Shown here: piece after piece, positions 8,949 through 17,795 of the stretch
How the letters are laid out: each line of letters begins with the position of its first letter
Position numbering within the stretch: position 1 is the first letter of the stretch
NCBI RefSeq assembly: GCF_900130045.1
Contig: NZ_FQXT01000002.1
Location: 800,116-864,115 of the forward strand
DNA from: Leeuwenhoekiella palythoae
Lineage (GTDB): Bacteria > Bacteroidota > Bacteroidia > Flavobacteriales > Flavobacteriaceae
Reading direction: 5' to 3'
Length of the DNA stretch: 64,000 nucleotides
Translations under genes and position numbers: made by a program
Notes under the pieces: model-generated
The model's database searches: none
What the model was told of the DNA's origin: nothing
Seen by the model: only the letters and a program-made list of their open reading frames with translations

Positions 8949-10570
8949 TAGTGCACGCGCCAGTCGCCAAATGCTTCAACCTCAAAATGCTTGGTCAGAT
9001 ATTCTAAACTATCAGGAATAGGCCTGCGATCTTTTGTGATTATAATATTTGTAGAGTCTTTCAGTAAGCTTTTAAAACGCTCATAGTTGTTTGGATCTCT
9101 AAGATCAATGTAGGATTGCGTCCAGCTAGAATCTCTTTCAAATCGCGTATCGCGTAACGACTCGTAATTGGTGTTGGTCACAGTGACGATGCGATCTCCC
9201 AAATAAAATGCCGCAGAAGGTAGGCGATAATCGTAGACAATCACTTTGTAATCCTTTGTGTCCTTTCTTTGCTTTTCGATAAAAGCATATTGCGGTTTAA
9301 AACTGCGTAATAAGAGTTCGTTTTGAGGTGCAAAACTGAAATACAACAGCAATAAAATGAGTGTTGCCCCTGTACTTAAGGCAAAGAGCCGTGTGCTTTT
9401 TGAGGCTTTAGTTTTAAAATTCCACCAGTAGAAATAGCTTCCTATTGCTGCTAGCGCAAGTATGCTAAACCAAATTTTGTATTCAAATGTGGGAATACAG
9501 AGCAATTCGATTGCCATTCCGGTTAAAATTCCAAAGCCTACTTTGTAAGTTAGTAGAAAATAGTTTTTTTCGTGTTCTAAGACCTGTTTGTAAACACCGG
9601 CAAAAAATAGCGCCAGTAAAGGATACAGCGGTAAAATATAAAAAATGAGTTTTGAAGAAAACAGTGAGAACACCAGAAGAATCGCTAAACAGGAAAATCC
9701 TAAAGTTTTGAGTTGTGGAGTGAAAGTTAAGCGCTTCCGCTTTGCGATAAGTACGTAAACAAATGGTACAGTCCAAGGTAGGCAGAGCAATGGCGCAAAA
9801 GCAAGGTAATACCAGAAGGGTTTACTGCGTTTAAATTGCGAAGCATCAACACTGCGTTTTACGATTTGATCTTCAATAAAATGATCAAGCAGATTAGGTT
9901 TTTCTAAAACAATAGCGATAAACCAAGATGCAGAAATACCCAATAATAAAAGGATGCCTAAAACCGTGTGTTTAGAAGGTTTTATCGGCTCTTTTGTGCT
10001 TATTTTATAACAGATCATAAATAGGGCGACGGGTAAAAATGCCACCGGACCTTTGATTAGAAAAGCGATACCTAGAAGCGCGTAGCCCAGATATAAAAAG
10101 CCTTTCTTCTTCTTGAGTTTAGCAACAAGAAAGCAGTAAATACTTGATAAAATAAAGGTGTTGAGATAGGCGTCTGTTGTAAGGTTTAAAACACTCGCCA
10201 GTACTATAGGAAAGGTAAAATAGATCAGCGCGGCAAAAATTCCGGTTTTGCGATCTTCAAACCAAAGTTTACCCATTTTATAAACAAGCAACAGCTGAAG
10301 CAGTAATGCGACCGCTAGAAAAAAGCGTGCTCCAAATTCATTAAAACCAAAGACCTTATAACCAAGAGCCGTTATCGCATAGGTAACGGGCGGTTTATGA
10401 TAATGGCCTATGCCTAACATTCTAGGATGCAAAAAATCGTTGCTTAATGCCATCTCTCTGCCAATTTCGGCATAGCGAGCTTCACTGCTTTCTGTGAGTC
10501 CGCCTTGGCTGATGCCCACGAGCATCACGATAAAGATCGAGGCTAAAACGAAGTAGAATTTTTTCGTCAA
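8945..10570 (-). CDS. ArnT-like / GT39-family membrane glycosyltransferase
   Basis: This is a 541-residue polytopic membrane protein of the dolichyl-phosphate-mannose mannosyltransferase / ArnT superfamily. It has an N-terminal helix, then the ESSEARYAEIGREM segment with acidic residues typical of the first periplasmic loop, then HKPPVTYA and about ten further hydrophobic helices, ending in a soluble periplasmic domain. Family members move a sugar from an undecaprenyl-phosphate carrier onto lipid A or proteins in the periplasm. The start looks like TTG (10568-10570), because no ATG precedes the first helix and the next Met lies inside it. It sits between two PagL-like genes, consistent with envelope lipid modification, but the acceptor is not known. 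Confidence 0.82.
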   Translation of the reverse strand: MTKKFYFVLASIFIVMLVGISQGGLTESSEARYAEIGREMALSNDFLHPRMLGIGHYHKPPVTYAITALGYKVFGFNEFGARFFLAVALLLQLLLVYKMGKLWFEDRKTGIFAALIYFTFPIVLASVLNLTTDAYLNTFILSSIYCFLVAKLKKKKGFLYLGYALLGIAFLIKGPVAFLPVALFMICYKISTKEPIKPSKHTVLGILLLLGISASWFIAIVLEKPNLLDHFIEDQIVKRSVDASQFKRSKPFWYYLAFAPLLCLPWTVPFVYVLIAKRKRLTFTPQLKTLGFSCLAILLVFSLFSSKLIFYILPLYPLLALFFAGVYKQVLEHEKNYFLLTYKVGFGILTGMAIELLCIPTFEYKIWFSILALAAIGSYFYWWNFKTKASKSTRLFALSTGATLILLLLYFSFAPQNELLLRSFKPQYAFIEKQRKDTKDYKVIVYDYRLPSAAFYLGDRIVTVTNTNYESLRDTRFERDSSWTQSYIDLRDPNNYERFKSLLKDSTNIIITKDRRPIPDSLEYLTKHFEVEAFGDWRVHY

Positions 10571-10711
10571 AATAAAAACTATTTACAGCGCCAAATTTCA
10601 ATAAATCTCCTAAAAGGCGGGTTTATATTCTCATTTTATTTTTGAGCTTAAAATATAAATGCGGGGTTCTGCTTCTTTTTGCCGTAATTTGCTCACAAAA
10701 GTTGTTGATAC

Positions 10712-11464
10712 ATGCAAAAGATCATTTTAGTGCTGTTTATAGTGCTTGTTTCATGTAATTCTGAAAATGCCGAAGATTGCTTTCAGACTTCTGGCGAGAC
10801 GGTAGAAGTTGAATACGAAGTTCCTGAGTTTACTAAGCTGAGAGCTGAGGCTGAGGTGATCGTGCACATCAAACAGGGCGAGGAGTATAAAGTGCTGTTG
10901 CGCACCGGTAAAAATCTGGTAAACGAGGCACTTATTGAAGTGCAAAATGGGGTTTTGGTGCTGCGCAATGATAACCGCTGCAATCTGGTGCGCGAGTATG
11001 GCAATTTTGAGGTTTTTGTAACCGTGCCTAACCTTACCGAAATCCGTCATAATTCTTCAAGAGAGATTTACAGCGACGGGACTTTAGTGTTTCCTGAACT
11101 GTATTTGGTGAGCAATACTTCGATCAACCTTGATGTGATTTTACGAAAGAATGGGGAGTTTCACTTAGATCTGGATACCGAAAATTTACGCATTGATGCC
11201 AATGGTAAAAGTGTGTTTTACATGACAGGAGAAGCTGAAAATATGAATCTCGGGTTTCAAAATGAGAACCCGCGTTTTGAAGGTCGGGATTTTGTGGTTC
11301 AGAATATTGATATTTATCACCGCGCTCCCAATAAAATGATCGTGAATCCGCAGCAAAGTTTAACCGGAGTTATCACGGGTACCGGTGATGTGATCGCAGT
11401 AAATCGCCCGCCAATAGTAGACGTTGAAGAGCGCTACACGGGCCGATTAATTTTTGAAGATTAA
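10712..11464 (+). CDS. GIN-domain (DUF2807-type) lipoprotein
   Basis: This 250-residue protein has a lipoprotein signal peptide with lipobox-like LVSC near residue 15. The mature part is a right-handed beta-helix-like repeat of short strands (YKVLLRTGKNL, LVLRNDN, FEVFVTVPNL, LTEIRHNSS). That pattern is typical of the putative auto-transporter adhesin head GIN domain found widely in Bacteroidota. The function of this family is not established; a surface-exposed adhesive or scaffold role is usually assumed. It is divergent from the ArnT-like gene and six bases upstream of the second PagL-like gene, so the two are likely cotranscribed. Confidence 0.8.
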   Translation: MQKIILVLFIVLVSCNSENAEDCFQTSGETVEVEYEVPEFTKLRAEAEVIVHIKQGEEYKVLLRTGKNLVNEALIEVQNGVLVLRNDNRCNLVREYGNFEVFVTVPNLTEIRHNSSREIYSDGTLVFPELYLVSNTSINLDVILRKNGEFHLDLDTENLRIDANGKSVFYMTGEAENMNLGFQNENPRFEGRDFVVQNIDIYHRAPNKMIVNPQQSLTGVITGTGDVIAVNRPPIVDVEERYTGRLIFED

Positions 11465-11470
11465 CGCTTT

Positions 11471-12577
11471 ATGAGAATTCTTTTTCTTGCTGTCCTGATG
11501 TTCTCTTTTGGCCTTAGTGCGCAAGAACTAGATTTTACTGAAGAAAAAAAGCCGGTTTCGCTAGATGCTTCTTTTTTCTATGGAAGCATTCTTGAGCATA
11601 ATCCTGATATCAATCATTTGATCACGGGACATCCTACAGGTTTTATTTTAAGTTACAACCGAAAAACTTACGGATTTAATGAATGGGAGCGTCGTTATAA
11701 TTATCCTGATTGGGGATTTTCAATGGCCTATCAGGATCTGCATAACGAATATCTGGGCGAGAATATAAGCTTCTATGGACATTTCAATTTCTATTTTTTA
11801 AACCGAAATGCGTATTTCAGGATTGGTCAGGGTGTTGCTATTGCCGGCAGCCCGTACGATCCTGAAACCAATTACATCAACAACGCTTATGGGACCAAAT
11901 TACTTAGCTCAACGTACATAGCGCTTCAATACAACAAGCAGAATTTGTACAAAGGATTTGGCTTGAATACGGGTTTTACGATCATTCACTATAGCAATGC
12001 AAACTTGCGTGCGCCTAATAATAGTACCAATACGTTTGCCTTTAACGTTGGTGTCAATTACAATCTCGATTACGAGGAATTTCCTGATCATATTCCAGAA
12101 GGTGAGCGTACAAAATTTACTGAACCTGTTCATTATAATTTGGTTTTGCGTGGCGGGGCTAATGAAAGCGATATTGTAGGGCAGGGGCAGTTTCCATTTT
12201 TTGTGGTTTCAGCATTTGCAGATAAACGCATCAATCACAAAAGCACGCTGGTCGCCGGTACAGATGTGTTTTTTGCCTATTTCTTTAAAGAGCTGATCAA
12301 GCTTCAGGCTGCATCGTTCCCTGAGTTGGGCGTGAGCGGCGATGAAGATTGGAAACGGGTTGGGCTTTTTATCGGGCACGAGCTGCGCTTTAATAAGGTT
12401 GCGTTTGTTTCGCATTTGGGGTATTATATTTATTATCCTTACGAGTTTGAAAACCGATTGTATAATCGCCTGGGGCTGAAGCGTTATTTTACCGATGATG
12501 TTTTTGCTGCGGTAACGGTAAAAGCACACGGCGCAAAGGCCGAAGGCGTAGAATTTAGCTTGGGATATCGTTTTTAA
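11471..12577 (+). CDS. PagL-like (acyloxyacyl hydrolase family) outer-membrane protein, copy 2
   Basis: This 368-residue paralogue of the protein at 7857-8948 has near-identical blocks such as GSILEHN, HLITGHPTGFIL, YNYPD and GDEDWKR. The signal peptide cleaves near LSAQ. The HYSN motif is at residues 173-176, and the position of the PagL catalytic glutamate, 12 residues after the serine, is Asn187. It is cotranscribed with the GIN-domain lipoprotein. The two copies diverge mostly in loop segments, consistent with an old duplication rather than a recent one. It may have altered chemistry or be a non-catalytic lipid-binding barrel. The outer-membrane location is inferred from the signal peptide, aromatic strand pattern and terminal FSLGYRF. 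Confidence 0.72.
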   Translation: MRILFLAVLMFSFGLSAQELDFTEEKKPVSLDASFFYGSILEHNPDINHLITGHPTGFILSYNRKTYGFNEWERRYNYPDWGFSMAYQDLHNEYLGENISFYGHFNFYFLNRNAYFRIGQGVAIAGSPYDPETNYINNAYGTKLLSSTYIALQYNKQNLYKGFGLNTGFTIIHYSNANLRAPNNSTNTFAFNVGVNYNLDYEEFPDHIPEGERTKFTEPVHYNLVLRGGANESDIVGQGQFPFFVVSAFADKRINHKSTLVAGTDVFFAYFFKELIKLQAASFPELGVSGDEDWKRVGLFIGHELRFNKVAFVSHLGYYIYYPYEFENRLYNRLGLKRYFTDDVFAAVTVKAHGAKAEGVEFSLGYRF

Positions 12578-12643
12578 AACAGATATTGTTTAGTTTTATA
12601 CCGCACGTTTTCACATCTTTGTGCAAGATTTTCGAGATTTTAC

Positions 12644-13123
12644 ATGTTTAGATTTCTAGTTCTTTTGGCGATTGCCGTTTGCGTAACAGGCTGTAAAGAC
12701 CTTGAGACCAAAAAAGTGTCTTCAGAGGTTTTGGCAGAAGAAGAACTCAAGGCGATCAATATGAGCGAGGTGGATGAATATCCCTCTTTTGCGAGTTGCG
12801 ATACGTTAGAAGATCAAAATGCAAGATATCAGTGCTTTAAAACCGAATTGGCACTTAACTTTCAACGACAGCTTTCCAACAAAATGGTGATCGTTGAGTC
12901 AGAATTAAACGATACGATCTGGTTGTATTTAAGTATTTCTGAAGTAGGAAACCTGAATATCGACCGTGCTGAAATACCAGATACCATTGCGCTACAACTC
13001 CCTGAATTAGAACGCTGGCTTAAAGATAGTCTGGACTCTTTGCCTCAAATTTCCGCAGCAAATAAACGCGGTATTCCTGTAAAAACTGCTTTTAAAATGC
13101 CCGTGGTTGTCAAAGTGGACTGA
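12644..13123 (+). CDS. Lipoprotein with TonB C-terminal-domain-like pattern (hypothetical)
   Basis: This 159-residue protein has a lipobox (VTGC, Cys at about residue 17). The rest resembles the layout of Bacteroidota TonB C-terminal domains: a DEYPSFASC segment, a second cysteine in YQCF, an amphipathic ALNFQRQL helix, and the ending LPQISAANKRGIPVKTAF, which matches the strand where TonB domains carry RGKPV-like residues. It lacks the proline-rich spacer and membrane anchor of a working TonB, so it is unlikely to energise transport. The role is unknown. It follows the PagL-like gene by 66 bases and converges on the GT2 gene with two bases between stops. Confidence 0.6.
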   Translation: MFRFLVLLAIAVCVTGCKDLETKKVSSEVLAEEELKAINMSEVDEYPSFASCDTLEDQNARYQCFKTELALNFQRQLSNKMVIVESELNDTIWLYLSISEVGNLNIDRAEIPDTIALQLPELERWLKDSLDSLPQISAANKRGIPVKTAFKMPVVVKVD

Positions 13124-13125
13124 TC

Positions 13126-14235
13126 TCACTTTTTAAAAGTACGCCCTTTCCATACAAAGCTTCCTGTTTGACTTGCAAGTGCAATAAACACTGTAAAAAA
13201 GGGATACACAAAAACAACCCAAATCAAATGCCATAGCGGTTTTTTTTGATTGAACTCACGCGCAGTTTGTGTGATTAGAACCACATCAATACCAACTTTC
13301 AAAAGTAAAATCCACCCTGCTGAAGCATAAAAAGGAAGCAACAAAACGGCAAGGTTTCCTGTGAAAACAACTATTGAGGTCAAAATGGCAAAGACACTGG
13401 TATAGGCGCTGGCTTTTGCGCCCCACCTTTTTCTTTGAGCGATCAGTGCAGCTAAATGCAGCTGAGGAGCTGTGATCACCAAAGCTTTTGAAGTTTTTAG
13501 ATAACCTACCTGCTTAGCATCATTTTTAATGAATTTTTGCATTAAAAATACATCATCTCCACTGGCGATGTGATCTGTATATTGATATCCATTCAACTGC
13601 TGAAATTGGGTTTTAGCAAACGCAAGATTGGCGCCGTTACACATAAAGGCCTGGCCTAAACCAAAACTGCCTATCGTCGCGCCTTGCAGACTTAAAAAAT
13701 CTAATTGCTGAAAGCTCCCCAGAAGACTGTTTTTTGCATTTGAAAAAAGTACAGGTCCGGCGATAAATTGCAATTCAGATTTTTGAATTATAGCCTGATG
13801 ATACATAGCTAACCAGCCGGGAGCAATCGTACAATCTGCATCGGTGGTAATGATCCACTCAAATTTGGCTTGTGAGATTCCTTTGGTAAGCGCGTCTTTT
13901 TTTGGAGAAGCCGAAAAGCGCTCATTGTCTAAAACTTTTATGTGCAACTTGCTCGTGTTCTGGAATGCTTCAATCACTGCTAAAGAAGCATCGGTAGAAG
14001 CATCGTTGACTAAGAGCACCTCGAAATGTTGGTCGTTGTAATTCAGATTATTTAAAGATTCTAATAACGCCTGAAGGTGTTTGGCTTCATTCCTAAACGG
14101 AATAATCACCGAAAAGCAGGTGGCGTTTTCAGTAGAAACCTGTTCTGGTAAAAATGGTTTCCATCTAAAAAAACCAACACAAAGTGCGGCAATGAGAATT
14201 GTGTATAGGAATATGAAGGCTGCAACAAGGATCAC
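13126..14235 (-). CDS. Membrane-anchored family 2 glycosyltransferase
   Basis: This 369-residue protein starts with a transmembrane helix, followed by a GT2 (GT-A) catalytic domain. The nucleotide-sugar motifs are SVIIPFRNEAKH and LLVNDASTD, the metal-binding DxD-like block is TTDADC, and the acceptor-side block is SGDDVFLMQKF followed by QRKRWGAKA. Two or three hydrophobic helices form the C-terminus. The layout is that of processive or lipid-linked glycosyltransferases of the cell envelope. The start is GTG at 14233-14235, the only start codon between the upstream in-frame stop and the first helix. The gene diverges from ruvC with 51 bases between them. The sugar and acceptor cannot be told from sequence. 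Confidence 0.85.
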   Translation of the reverse strand: MILVAAFIFLYTILIAALCVGFFRWKPFLPEQVSTENATCFSVIIPFRNEAKHLQALLESLNNLNYNDQHFEVLLVNDASTDASLAVIEAFQNTSKLHIKVLDNERFSASPKKDALTKGISQAKFEWIITTDADCTIAPGWLAMYHQAIIQKSELQFIAGPVLFSNAKNSLLGSFQQLDFLSLQGATIGSFGLGQAFMCNGANLAFAKTQFQQLNGYQYTDHIASGDDVFLMQKFIKNDAKQVGYLKTSKALVITAPQLHLAALIAQRKRWGAKASAYTSVFAILTSIVVFTGNLAVLLLPFYASAGWILLLKVGIDVVLITQTAREFNQKKPLWHLIWVVFVYPFFTVFIALASQTGSFVWKGRTFKK

Positions 14236-14286
14236 GCTTATAATGTTTAGCTTTGCGAAAGCTTCAAAGATGTAAAAAATTAGCGT

Positions 14287-14841
14287 TTGAAATCAGAAAA
14301 AATCATTTTAGGAATCGATCCCGGTACGACCATTATGGGTTTTGGCCTGATCAAAGTGGTTGATAAAAAGATGCAGTTTATGCAGCTTAACGAGTTGATG
14401 CTAAAAAAATATGACGATCCGTATGTGAAGCTCAAACTTATTTTTGAACGTACGGTGGAGCTGATTGATACCTATCATCCTGATGAGATGGCGATCGAAG
14501 CGCCGTTTTTTGGAAAAAATGTACAGTCGATGTTAAAACTGGGTCGTGCGCAAGGCGTCGCGATGGCTGCGGGCTTGTCACGCCAAATTCCGGTGACTGA
14601 ATATCTTCCTAAAAAAATAAAAATGGCGATTACCGGTAACGGAAACTCCAGTAAAGAACAGGTAGCAAAAATGCTACAAAGCCTTTTAGGTTTAAAAACA
14701 TTACCTAAAAATTTGGATAGTACAGATGGTCTGGCCGCTGCGGTGTGTCACCATTTCAACTCTGGGAAAACCGTTGCCGGCAAAAGTTACACCGGTTGGG
14801 AGGCTTTTGTAAAGCAGAATGAAAAGCGTGTAAAAAAGTAG
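14287..14841 (+). CDS. ruvC: Holliday junction resolvase RuvC
   Basis: This 184-residue endonuclease has the RNase H-like catalytic acids in order: Asp in LGIDPGTTIMGFG, Glu in MAIEAPFFGKN, and the C-terminal Asp in STDGLAAAVCHH. It cleaves Holliday junctions made by RuvAB during recombinational repair. The start must be TTG 14287: an in-frame TAG is at 14281, and the next ATG would remove the first catalytic motif. It is 12 bases upstream of hemW, and the run of plus-strand genes that follows may be one transcription unit. Confidence 0.96.
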   Translation: MKSEKIILGIDPGTTIMGFGLIKVVDKKMQFMQLNELMLKKYDDPYVKLKLIFERTVELIDTYHPDEMAIEAPFFGKNVQSMLKLGRAQGVAMAAGLSRQIPVTEYLPKKIKMAITGNGNSSKEQVAKMLQSLLGLKTLPKNLDSTDGLAAAVCHHFNSGKTVAGKSYTGWEAFVKQNEKRVKK

Positions 14842-14853
14842 CGATTAGTAGTT

Positions 14854-15984
14854 ATGGCGGGGCTTTACATTCATATTCCTTTTTGCAAACAGGCGTGTCA
14901 CTATTGCGATTTTCATTTTTCGACGTCGTTAAAAAAGAAAAGCGAACTCGTCAATGCGTTATGCAAAGAAATGGTTCTGCGAAAGGAGGAAATCCGCGGG
15001 CCCTTGCAAACCATTTATTTTGGTGGTGGTACGCCAAGTTTATTAGACGCTGAAGATCTTCAGCAGATTTTTAAAACCATTGACGATCATTTTGAGGTAG
15101 TAGAAGCACCGGAGATCACACTCGAAGCCAATCCTGATGACCTTACCGAAGCTAAACTTATAATGCTTGCAGCTTCTCGCATTAACCGACTCAGTATTGG
15201 GGTGCAGTCTTTTTTTGAAGAAGATCTCAAGTTGATGAATCGTGCGCACAATGCCACTGAAGCTTTACGTTGTTTGCAACTTGCGAAGCAGTATTTTGAT
15301 AATATTTCGATAGACCTTATTTACGGAATGCCTGATATGAGCGATGCACGCTGGCAAGAGAATCTAGATCAAGCCCTCGCACTGGGTATTCCGCATATAT
15401 CAAGTTATGCATTGACGGTAGAGCCTAATACGGCGTTACAAAAGTTTATTGAGAAAGGTGTGGTAAAACCGGTTGATGATGCGGTAGCACAACGGCATTT
15501 TGAAATTTTGCTCGCAAAAATGGAGCAAGCCGGATTTGAGAATTATGAGTTTTCCAATTTTGGAAAACCGGGTTATTTCTCGCAGAATAACACGGCGTAT
15601 TGGACCGGGAAGCCTTATCTGGGGATTGGTCCATCGGCGCACAGCTTCGATGGTAACACCCGCAGCTGGAATATCAATAACAACCCTAAATACATAAAAG
15701 CCATTGCTGCTGATTCGCTTCCGATAGAGCGAGAAACCCTTTCAACTACAGATAAATATAACGAGTATGTGATGACCGGGTTGCGCACGATTTGGGGAGT
15801 TTCGCTAGAAAAGATCGAGAAGGATTTCGGTTTAAAATTTAGAACCTATGTGTTGCAGCAAGCGCAAAAGCATATAGAGGAACATCTATTGTTTTTAGAT
15901 GATGACCGCATTGTGGTGACTAAAAAAGGAAAGTTTTTAAGTGATGGTCTAGCGAGTGACTTATTTATACTCAATCTTTCCTGA
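14854..15984 (+). CDS. hemW: Radical SAM heme chaperone HemW (HemN-like)
   Basis: This 376-residue radical SAM protein starts MAGLYIHIPFCKQACHYC, with the three cysteines of the [4Fe-4S] cluster as CxxxCxxC followed by the aromatic-x-aromatic DFHF. The SAM-binding YFGGGTPSLL and ANPDDL segments follow, with the HemW/HemN C-terminal domain after them. HemW has about 380 residues and lacks the N-terminal extension of true oxygen-independent coproporphyrinogen oxidase HemN, so a heme-trafficking chaperone role is more likely. It is 12 bases after ruvC and is probably cotranscribed with it. Confidence 0.92.
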   Translation: MAGLYIHIPFCKQACHYCDFHFSTSLKKKSELVNALCKEMVLRKEEIRGPLQTIYFGGGTPSLLDAEDLQQIFKTIDDHFEVVEAPEITLEANPDDLTEAKLIMLAASRINRLSIGVQSFFEEDLKLMNRAHNATEALRCLQLAKQYFDNISIDLIYGMPDMSDARWQENLDQALALGIPHISSYALTVEPNTALQKFIEKGVVKPVDDAVAQRHFEILLAKMEQAGFENYEFSNFGKPGYFSQNNTAYWTGKPYLGIGPSAHSFDGNTRSWNINNNPKYIKAIAADSLPIERETLSTTDKYNEYVMTGLRTIWGVSLEKIEKDFGLKFRTYVLQQAQKHIEEHLLFLDDDRIVVTKKGKFLSDGLASDLFILNLS

Positions 15985-16047
15985 GATTTTACTGTAACAA
16001 TCTGCGAAAATAGTAACTTATTCAGGTGAACCAGCCAGAACAAGCCT

Positions 16048-16797
16048 ATGCAAGCGAAAATTACTATAAATCAGACTGAATATTCCGTAGACTTTTCAAA
16101 ACCCATAGACCTGAGCATACCTGTAATTAGCGGTGAAGAAAATCCCGTTGCCTGGTATTTGGAGGCTCCGAAAATAGAACCGGTAAAAGAAGGTAAATGG
16201 GTGGCAGCTGTAGAGCAGGGATCTGTGGTGAATTTTAATAATGTATATCTCAATCCGCACGCGCACGGCACACATACCGAGTGTGTAGGGCACATCACCG
16301 AAAAGGTACACAGCATCAACGAGCATTTAAAAACATTTATGTTTACTGCGGAAGTGATCACGTTAGTGCCGGAGTCTTTTGCAGACGATTTGGTGTTCAC
16401 TAAAAAGCAAGTGGCAAAAGCTTTGGCATCAAATACTCCCGAAGCACTGGTAATACGCACGTTGCCTAATACGAGCAGTAAAAAAAGCAGAAAATGGTCG
16501 CATACTAATTGGCCCTACCTTATGGCAGATGCAACCGCTTACATAAAAGAGTGTGGCGTGAAGCATTTGCTTATAGATCTGCCTAGTGTAGATCGCGAGC
16601 GTGACGAAGGTGTTTTAGCAAGTCATAAGGCCTGGTGGTATACCGGGGGAAAAATACGTTTTGACGCTACAATCACCGAAATGATCTACGTGCCTCATAC
16701 GGTTAAAGACGGTAGCTATATTCTCAATTTGCAGATCGCCTCTTTTGAGAATGATGCTGCGCCAAGTAAACCTATCCTGTATACTTTAGAGAGCTAA
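16048..16797 (+). CDS. Cyclase-family (kynurenine formamidase-like) metal hydrolase
   Basis: This 249-residue protein has the metal-binding signature HAHGTHTECVGH, a variant of the HxGTHxDxPxH motif of the cyclase / kynurenine formamidase family. A typical family member uses two divalent metals to hydrolyse amide or lactone bonds. A second conserved block, LLIDLPSVDRERDEG, sits in the C-terminal half. The aspartate and proline of the KynB signature are replaced (TECVGH rather than THxDxPxH), and there are no tryptophan-catabolism genes nearby, so kynurenine formamidase activity should not be assumed. The stop overlaps the DUF4260 start (TAATG), which implies coupling. Confidence 0.8.
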   Translation: MQAKITINQTEYSVDFSKPIDLSIPVISGEENPVAWYLEAPKIEPVKEGKWVAAVEQGSVVNFNNVYLNPHAHGTHTECVGHITEKVHSINEHLKTFMFTAEVITLVPESFADDLVFTKKQVAKALASNTPEALVIRTLPNTSSKKSRKWSHTNWPYLMADATAYIKECGVKHLLIDLPSVDRERDEGVLASHKAWWYTGGKIRFDATITEMIYVPHTVKDGSYILNLQIASFENDAAPSKPILYTLES

Positions 16798-17150
16798 TGG
16801 TGAAAACACTTCTGAAACTTGAAGAACTCGGCGCGCTGCTTCTAGCGGTATACCTCTTTTCTACTCTGGACTTAAGTTGGTGGTGGTTTATAGGTTTATT
16901 CTTTGTGCCAGATATAGGCATGTTAGGCTATTTGGTGAGTCCTAAAGTGGGCGCTTGGTGCTACAATATGTTTCACTTAAAAAGCTTAGGAGTTGCACTT
17001 TACTTAATCGGTATTCTTTTAGATTTTGAGTATTTACAGTTGGCAGGGATCATTCTTTTTGCGCACGCTGCTTTTGATCGCATATTGGGTTACGGGCTTA
17101 AATATGAGCGTGGTTTTAAGTTTACGCATTTGGGTGAGATTGGCAACTAG
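16797..17150 (+). CDS. DUF4260 small integral membrane protein
   Basis: This 117-residue protein has about four hydrophobic segments. The characteristic features of the DUF4260 family are visible: LEELGALLLA near the start, a Trp-rich turn (DLSWWWFIGLFF) with PDIGMLGY after it, and HAAFDRILGYGLK near the end. The function of the family is unknown. It is translationally coupled to the upstream cyclase-family hydrolase by a one-base overlap. That pairing is the only functional hint. Confidence 0.85.
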   Translation: MVKTLLKLEELGALLLAVYLFSTLDLSWWWFIGLFFVPDIGMLGYLVSPKVGAWCYNMFHLKSLGVALYLIGILLDFEYLQLAGIILFAHAAFDRILGYGLKYERGFKFTHLGEIGN

Positions 17151-17161
17151 CCTTATCTTTG
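17129..17161 (+). promoter_or_regulatory. Candidate promoter TTTG-N21-TATCTTTG
   Basis: TTTG at 17129-17132 and TATCTTTG at 17154-17161 are separated by 21 bases, matching the Bacteroidota -33/-7 spacing. The -7 box ends only four bases before the DUF4230 ATG, so the mRNA would be nearly leaderless. The -33 element lies inside the end of the DUF4260 gene. Confidence 0.5.
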
Positions 17162-17165
17162 TTTT

Positions 17166-17795
17166 ATGGAATATTTATTCATTGGTTTAGCAATAGGAAG
17201 CATTGTAGCCTATTTTATATTCACGCGATTCAACAAAACTAAAAAGCAGCAAAATGCTCAAGAGCAGTCTGTGGTTTTGATGGAAAAAATACGCAGCGTG
17301 TGTAAATTCATTACGGTGGAAGGTGACTTCTCTGAGATCTATCACTACCAGAATGTAAAAGATAAATGGCTCAATCTCTTTTTAGGGAGCAAAAAAGCTT
17401 TGGTGCTTATTGATGCGAAAGCCTATGTAGGTTTTGATCTGACCAAAATCAAAATGCAGCCCGATATTAAAAACAGGACGATCATTCTAACCGATTTCCC
17501 GCAGCCGGAATTGCTCAGCATAGAAACGGATTTTAAATACTACGATAAGAAGGAAGGTTGGGCAAACCCTTTTACATCCACAGATCTCACCGAAATCAAC
17601 CGCGAAGCCAAACAGCATATTGTAGATAAAGTTCCACAAAGTGGATTGTTTGGCGAAGCATCTAATCAAGCGCTCAGCACGGTCGCTCTGATGGAAAATC
17701 TGGTGCAAACCATCGGTTGGAAATTGGATTACAAAGCCTTGGAGACCGCAACAAAACCTCAATTAAAAGACAAGAATGAGTCCAAAGCAATTTAG
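17166..17795 (+). CDS. DUF4230 membrane-anchored protein
   Basis: This 209-residue protein has one N-terminal transmembrane helix (LFIGLAIGSIVAYFIF), then a basic/Gln-rich linker, then the DUF4230 domain. That domain is marked by the KFITVEGDFSEIYHYQ strand, YVGFDLTKIKM, and the closing helix NQALSTVALMENLVQTIGW. The family is widespread in Bacteroidota and Firmicutes without a known function. The topology suggests a cell-surface or periplasmic domain anchored in the inner membrane. Its 3' end overlaps the next gene by 20 bases, so the two are likely cotranslated. Confidence 0.85.
   Translation: MEYLFIGLAIGSIVAYFIFTRFNKTKKQQNAQEQSVVLMEKIRSVCKFITVEGDFSEIYHYQNVKDKWLNLFLGSKKALVLIDAKAYVGFDLTKIKMQPDIKNRTIILTDFPQPELLSIETDFKYYDKKEGWANPFTSTDLTEINREAKQHIVDKVPQSGLFGEASNQALSTVALMENLVQTIGWKLDYKALETATKPQLKDKNESKAI

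Noticed and set aside
16797..17150. Phage or toxin-antitoxin origin of the small membrane protein genes at 16.8-18.7 kb
   Set aside because: They match known DUF families and ordinary housekeeping neighbours with tight spacing and no mobile-element signs.
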